Below are positions 21,739 through 23,513 of a stretch of 23,513 nt of DNA, piece after piece. The stretch is taken from the NCBI GenBank assembly GCA_937926265.1, contig CALAZS010000202.1:1-23513 (forward strand). Reading direction: 5' to 3'. The stretch is from an uncultured Gammaproteobacteria bacterium (GTDB lineage Bacteria > Pseudomonadota > Gammaproteobacteria > Chromatiales > Chromatiaceae). The translations under genes and the position numbers were made by a program. The notes beneath the pieces were generated by a model that did no database searches, was not told the origin of the DNA, and was given only the letters and a program-made list of their open reading frames with translations. Position 1 is the stretch's first letter; every line of letters begins with the position of its first letter.

Positions 21739-23373
21739 TTAAAGTTGTTCAGTAATATTCACTCTTAACTTTAACGTTTGACCAGGCTGGATATATTTTT
21801 GGTTAATATTATTCCAGCGCCTGATATCAGCAACTTTGACATTAAACTTGTCGGCGATAACGGATAACGAGTCACCACGGCGAATCTTATAGCGAATATC
21901 GCTGACTTTATTCGCAGGACTATTCATTGCTATCTTGTCAGCCAGCTTGCTGGATGGCGCTTTATTCGACCAGATAACCAGTTTTTGACCGGGGCGAAGT
22001 GTGTCGCCAGGTGCCATGCTGTTCCAGCGGGCTATCTTTTTATATGAAACCTTATATTTCCTGGCAATTTCCCAAAGGGTATCACCACTGTTAACGATGT
22101 ATTCGGTTTTGTTACCTTTTCTGGAAACTGATTGCTTATCAAGTAGTCGCTGCGCCATGCTTAAGCTGTAATCGGCTTCGTTTCTGCTGGCGACCGGGAT
22201 AAGCAGATGTTTACCGGCACGGATTCTGGAATTATGGAGCTGGTTAATGTCCTTGATGATGCTGACCGTGGTGTTGTGCTTTTGGGCAATTCCGATAAGT
22301 GAATCGCCTTTTCGAATTTTATAGCGCTGCCATTGAACCAGTTCATTCTTATCCATCTTTGCAAGTTGATCTTTAAAAGCTACCTGGTTTTCAAGTGGCA
22401 GAACAAGTTGATGTGAGCGGTCCGGTGAAGTGGCCCAGCGGTTGAAGCCCGGGTTGAGCTGATAAAGTTCTTCGATGCTCAAGCCTGCCATTTCAGCGGC
22501 TTTGGCGAGGTCGATCTGGCTGTCGATATCAATAATGGCAAGACGCGGTGCGTTGGGAATATCATGCAGCCTGATGCCAAGCTTTTCAGCATCTTTGAAA
22601 ATACGGCTAATCGCTATCAATCTTGGGACATAGGTTTCGGTTTCCCTGGGTAAATCCAAAGACCAGAAATCGGTCGGCTTGTTTTTACGCTTGTTGCGCT
22701 TGATTGCCTTGCGGACATTACCGGCACCGGCGTTATATGAAGCCAATGCCAGTTCCCAGTCTCCATCAAACTGTTTTGACAGGGCTGTCAGGTAATCCAG
22801 GGCAGCATGGGTTGAAGCTATAACATCGCGGCGACCGTCGTACCACCAGTCCTGGTCAAGGCCATAATGTTTTCCGGTTGATGGAATGAATTGCCATAAC
22901 CCGGCAGCCCGGCCATGTGAATAAGCAAATGGCTGGAATGCGCTCTCAACAATGGGAAGCAATACCAGTTCTGTTGGCATTTGCCTTTTTTCGGCTTCTT
23001 CCAGAATAAAGTGCAGGTAAAGCTCAGCACGTTTTTGTACAAGCTCGATGTGTTCCGGATGACGGGTATACCAGGCATATTCCTTATCAATACGCGAATT
23101 ACTGACAGGATCGAGGTTGTAGCCAGCAAACAATCTTGGCCAGATGGACTGAGGTTCTGTTGAAGGTTCGGCCCGTGGTTTTTCCTCAACAATTAGCAGG
23201 TAGGGTGTTTTTTCCAGGCTTGGCTTTTGTTCGACTTGCGGAGTAACATGGGACTGTGGCTTTTCCTGCCAGGGCATCGATTGACAGCCACTTAAAAGCA
23301 AAATAAAAAAAGGGAAAACAAGGCTGAAAACTTGGCGAGTAAAACGATTTTTTCTGGCTGAACCGGGCTTCAT
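21739..23373 (-). CDS. mltD: MltD, membrane-bound lytic murein transglycosylase D
   Basis: MltD cleaves the glycan strand of peptidoglycan between MurNAc and GlcNAc, forming 1,6-anhydroMurNAc, at the cell envelope. The start at 23373 (544 residues, MKPGSARKNRF) gives a proper lipoprotein signal with basic n-region, hydrophobic core and lipobox LLSGC, the cysteine being residue 30. A start at 23403 would add ten hydrophobic residues and is also open. Numbered from 23373, the SLT domain spans about 95-235 with catalytic Glu143 ('VLLPIVESAFQP') and 'AAGLWQFIPSTGKHYGL'. Three LysM peptidoglycan-binding repeats follow at about 351-394, 425-467 and 495-537. It is the first gene of the probable mltD-phhB-fkp operon and is divergent from the partial methyltransferase gene. 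Confidence 0.95.
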   Translation of the reverse strand: MKPGSARKNRFTRQVFSLVFPFFILLLSGCQSMPWQEKPQSHVTPQVEQKPSLEKTPYLLIVEEKPRAEPSTEPQSIWPRLFAGYNLDPVSNSRIDKEYAWYTRHPEHIELVQKRAELYLHFILEEAEKRQMPTELVLLPIVESAFQPFAYSHGRAAGLWQFIPSTGKHYGLDQDWWYDGRRDVIASTHAALDYLTALSKQFDGDWELALASYNAGAGNVRKAIKRNKRKNKPTDFWSLDLPRETETYVPRLIAISRIFKDAEKLGIRLHDIPNAPRLAIIDIDSQIDLAKAAEMAGLSIEELYQLNPGFNRWATSPDRSHQLVLPLENQVAFKDQLAKMDKNELVQWQRYKIRKGDSLIGIAQKHNTTVSIIKDINQLHNSRIRAGKHLLIPVASRNEADYSLSMAQRLLDKQSVSRKGNKTEYIVNSGDTLWEIARKYKVSYKKIARWNSMAPGDTLRPGQKLVIWSNKAPSSKLADKIAMNSPANKVSDIRYKIRRGDSLSVIADKFNVKVADIRRWNNINQKYIQPGQTLKLRVNITEQL

Positions 23374-23423
23374 AAATACAAGAATAGTCAAACAGTTGTA
23401 CATATTTCTTAAAACAGGTTCTT

Positions 23424-23452
23424 ACTATACGTGATAACATCATCACAGACAA
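23424..23452 (-). promoter_or_regulatory. Putative sigma70 promoter for mltD, inside the neighbouring gene
   Basis: On the minus strand TTGTCT (23452-23447), a 17-base spacer and TATAGT (23429-23424) make a good sigma70 promoter. Transcription would start near 23417, giving a 44-base leader to the start at 23373 but only about 14 bases to 23403. The spacer contains the inverted repeat GTGAT-N6-ATCAC at 23431-23446, and its plus-strand copy begins with the GTG start of the divergent gene. Confidence 0.55.
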
Positions 23453-23513
23453 AAAAACTGCCTGACCAGGTGATTGACTGGTTTTGCTCTGAAACCGGAC
23501 AGATGCTGCTGTC
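23431..23513 (+). CDS. 5' end of a probable SAM-dependent methyltransferase (partial)
   Basis: Only 27 codons are visible before the window ends. From GTG 23431 the product begins VITSSQTKKLPDQVIDWF and continues CSETGQMLL. The pattern 'WF-x-(S/T)-x-x-G-x-x-(L)L' resembles the N-terminus of the class I methyltransferase that lies beside mltD and gloB in Pseudomonas and E. coli (YafS type). An in-frame stop at 23410-23412 and no other usable codon make GTG the most upstream possible start. The identification rests on this short match and on gene context. No SAM-binding motif is within the window. Confidence 0.5.
   Translation, partial: MITSSQTKKLPDQVIDWFCSETGQMLL

Overview
The window looks like chromosomal core DNA from a free-living gammaproteobacterium with moderate GC (roughly mid-40s percent by eye, not computed). 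No insertion sequence, phage gene, integrase or CRISPR array was seen. Nearly every gene has a clear relative in Pseudomonas or E. coli, and the catalytic or ligand residues often fall at the E. coli residue number. The genus cannot be fixed from this window alone.

Layout. (1) 1-1319, minus strand: suhB followed by a small lipoprotein gene. (2) 1445-8803, plus strand: trmJ, cysE, then the full iron-sulfur assembly set iscR-iscS-iscU-iscA-hscB-hscA-fdx-iscX. CysE feeds cysteine synthesis, IscS takes sulfur from cysteine, IscU is the scaffold, HscB/HscA release the cluster, Fdx supplies electrons, and IscR senses [2Fe-2S] status. A good IscR box overlaps the iscR promoter, and a strong intrinsic terminator lies between iscA and hscB. 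(3) 9071-10405: an orphan cytoplasmic PAS histidine kinase in an AT-rich surrounding. (4) 10605-13022: hupB, tRNA-Val(UAC), tRNA-Asp(GUC), a terminator, then ppiD. (5) 13107-13880, minus strand: fabI, convergent with ppiD and sharing a bidirectional terminator. (6) 14096-20683, plus strand: a four-gene peptide-type ABC importer (binding protein, two permeases, fused double ATPase) whose start and stop codons overlap throughout. (7) 20684-23403, minus strand: mltD, phhB and an FKBP-type prolyl isomerase, probably one operon. (8) 23431 to the end: the 5' end of a probable SAM-dependent methyltransferase.

Context. Blocks 1-2 and blocks 4-8 resemble two neighbourhoods that I recall as separate in Pseudomonas aeruginosa (suhB-trmJ-cysE-isc, and lon-hupB-ppiD-fabI-Npp importer-mltD-gloB-methyltransferase). 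Here they are joined through the histidine kinase, and lon and gloB are not at their usual positions.

No wholly new multi-gene system stands out. The best leads are a 26-bp perfect palindrome on the putative trmJ promoter, the terminator that splits the isc operon, hupB with its stop codon nine bases from a tRNA, and an unusual peptide importer. That importer has a binding protein apparently anchored at both ends, an enlarged second permease, and a Cys4 motif in both halves of its ATPase.
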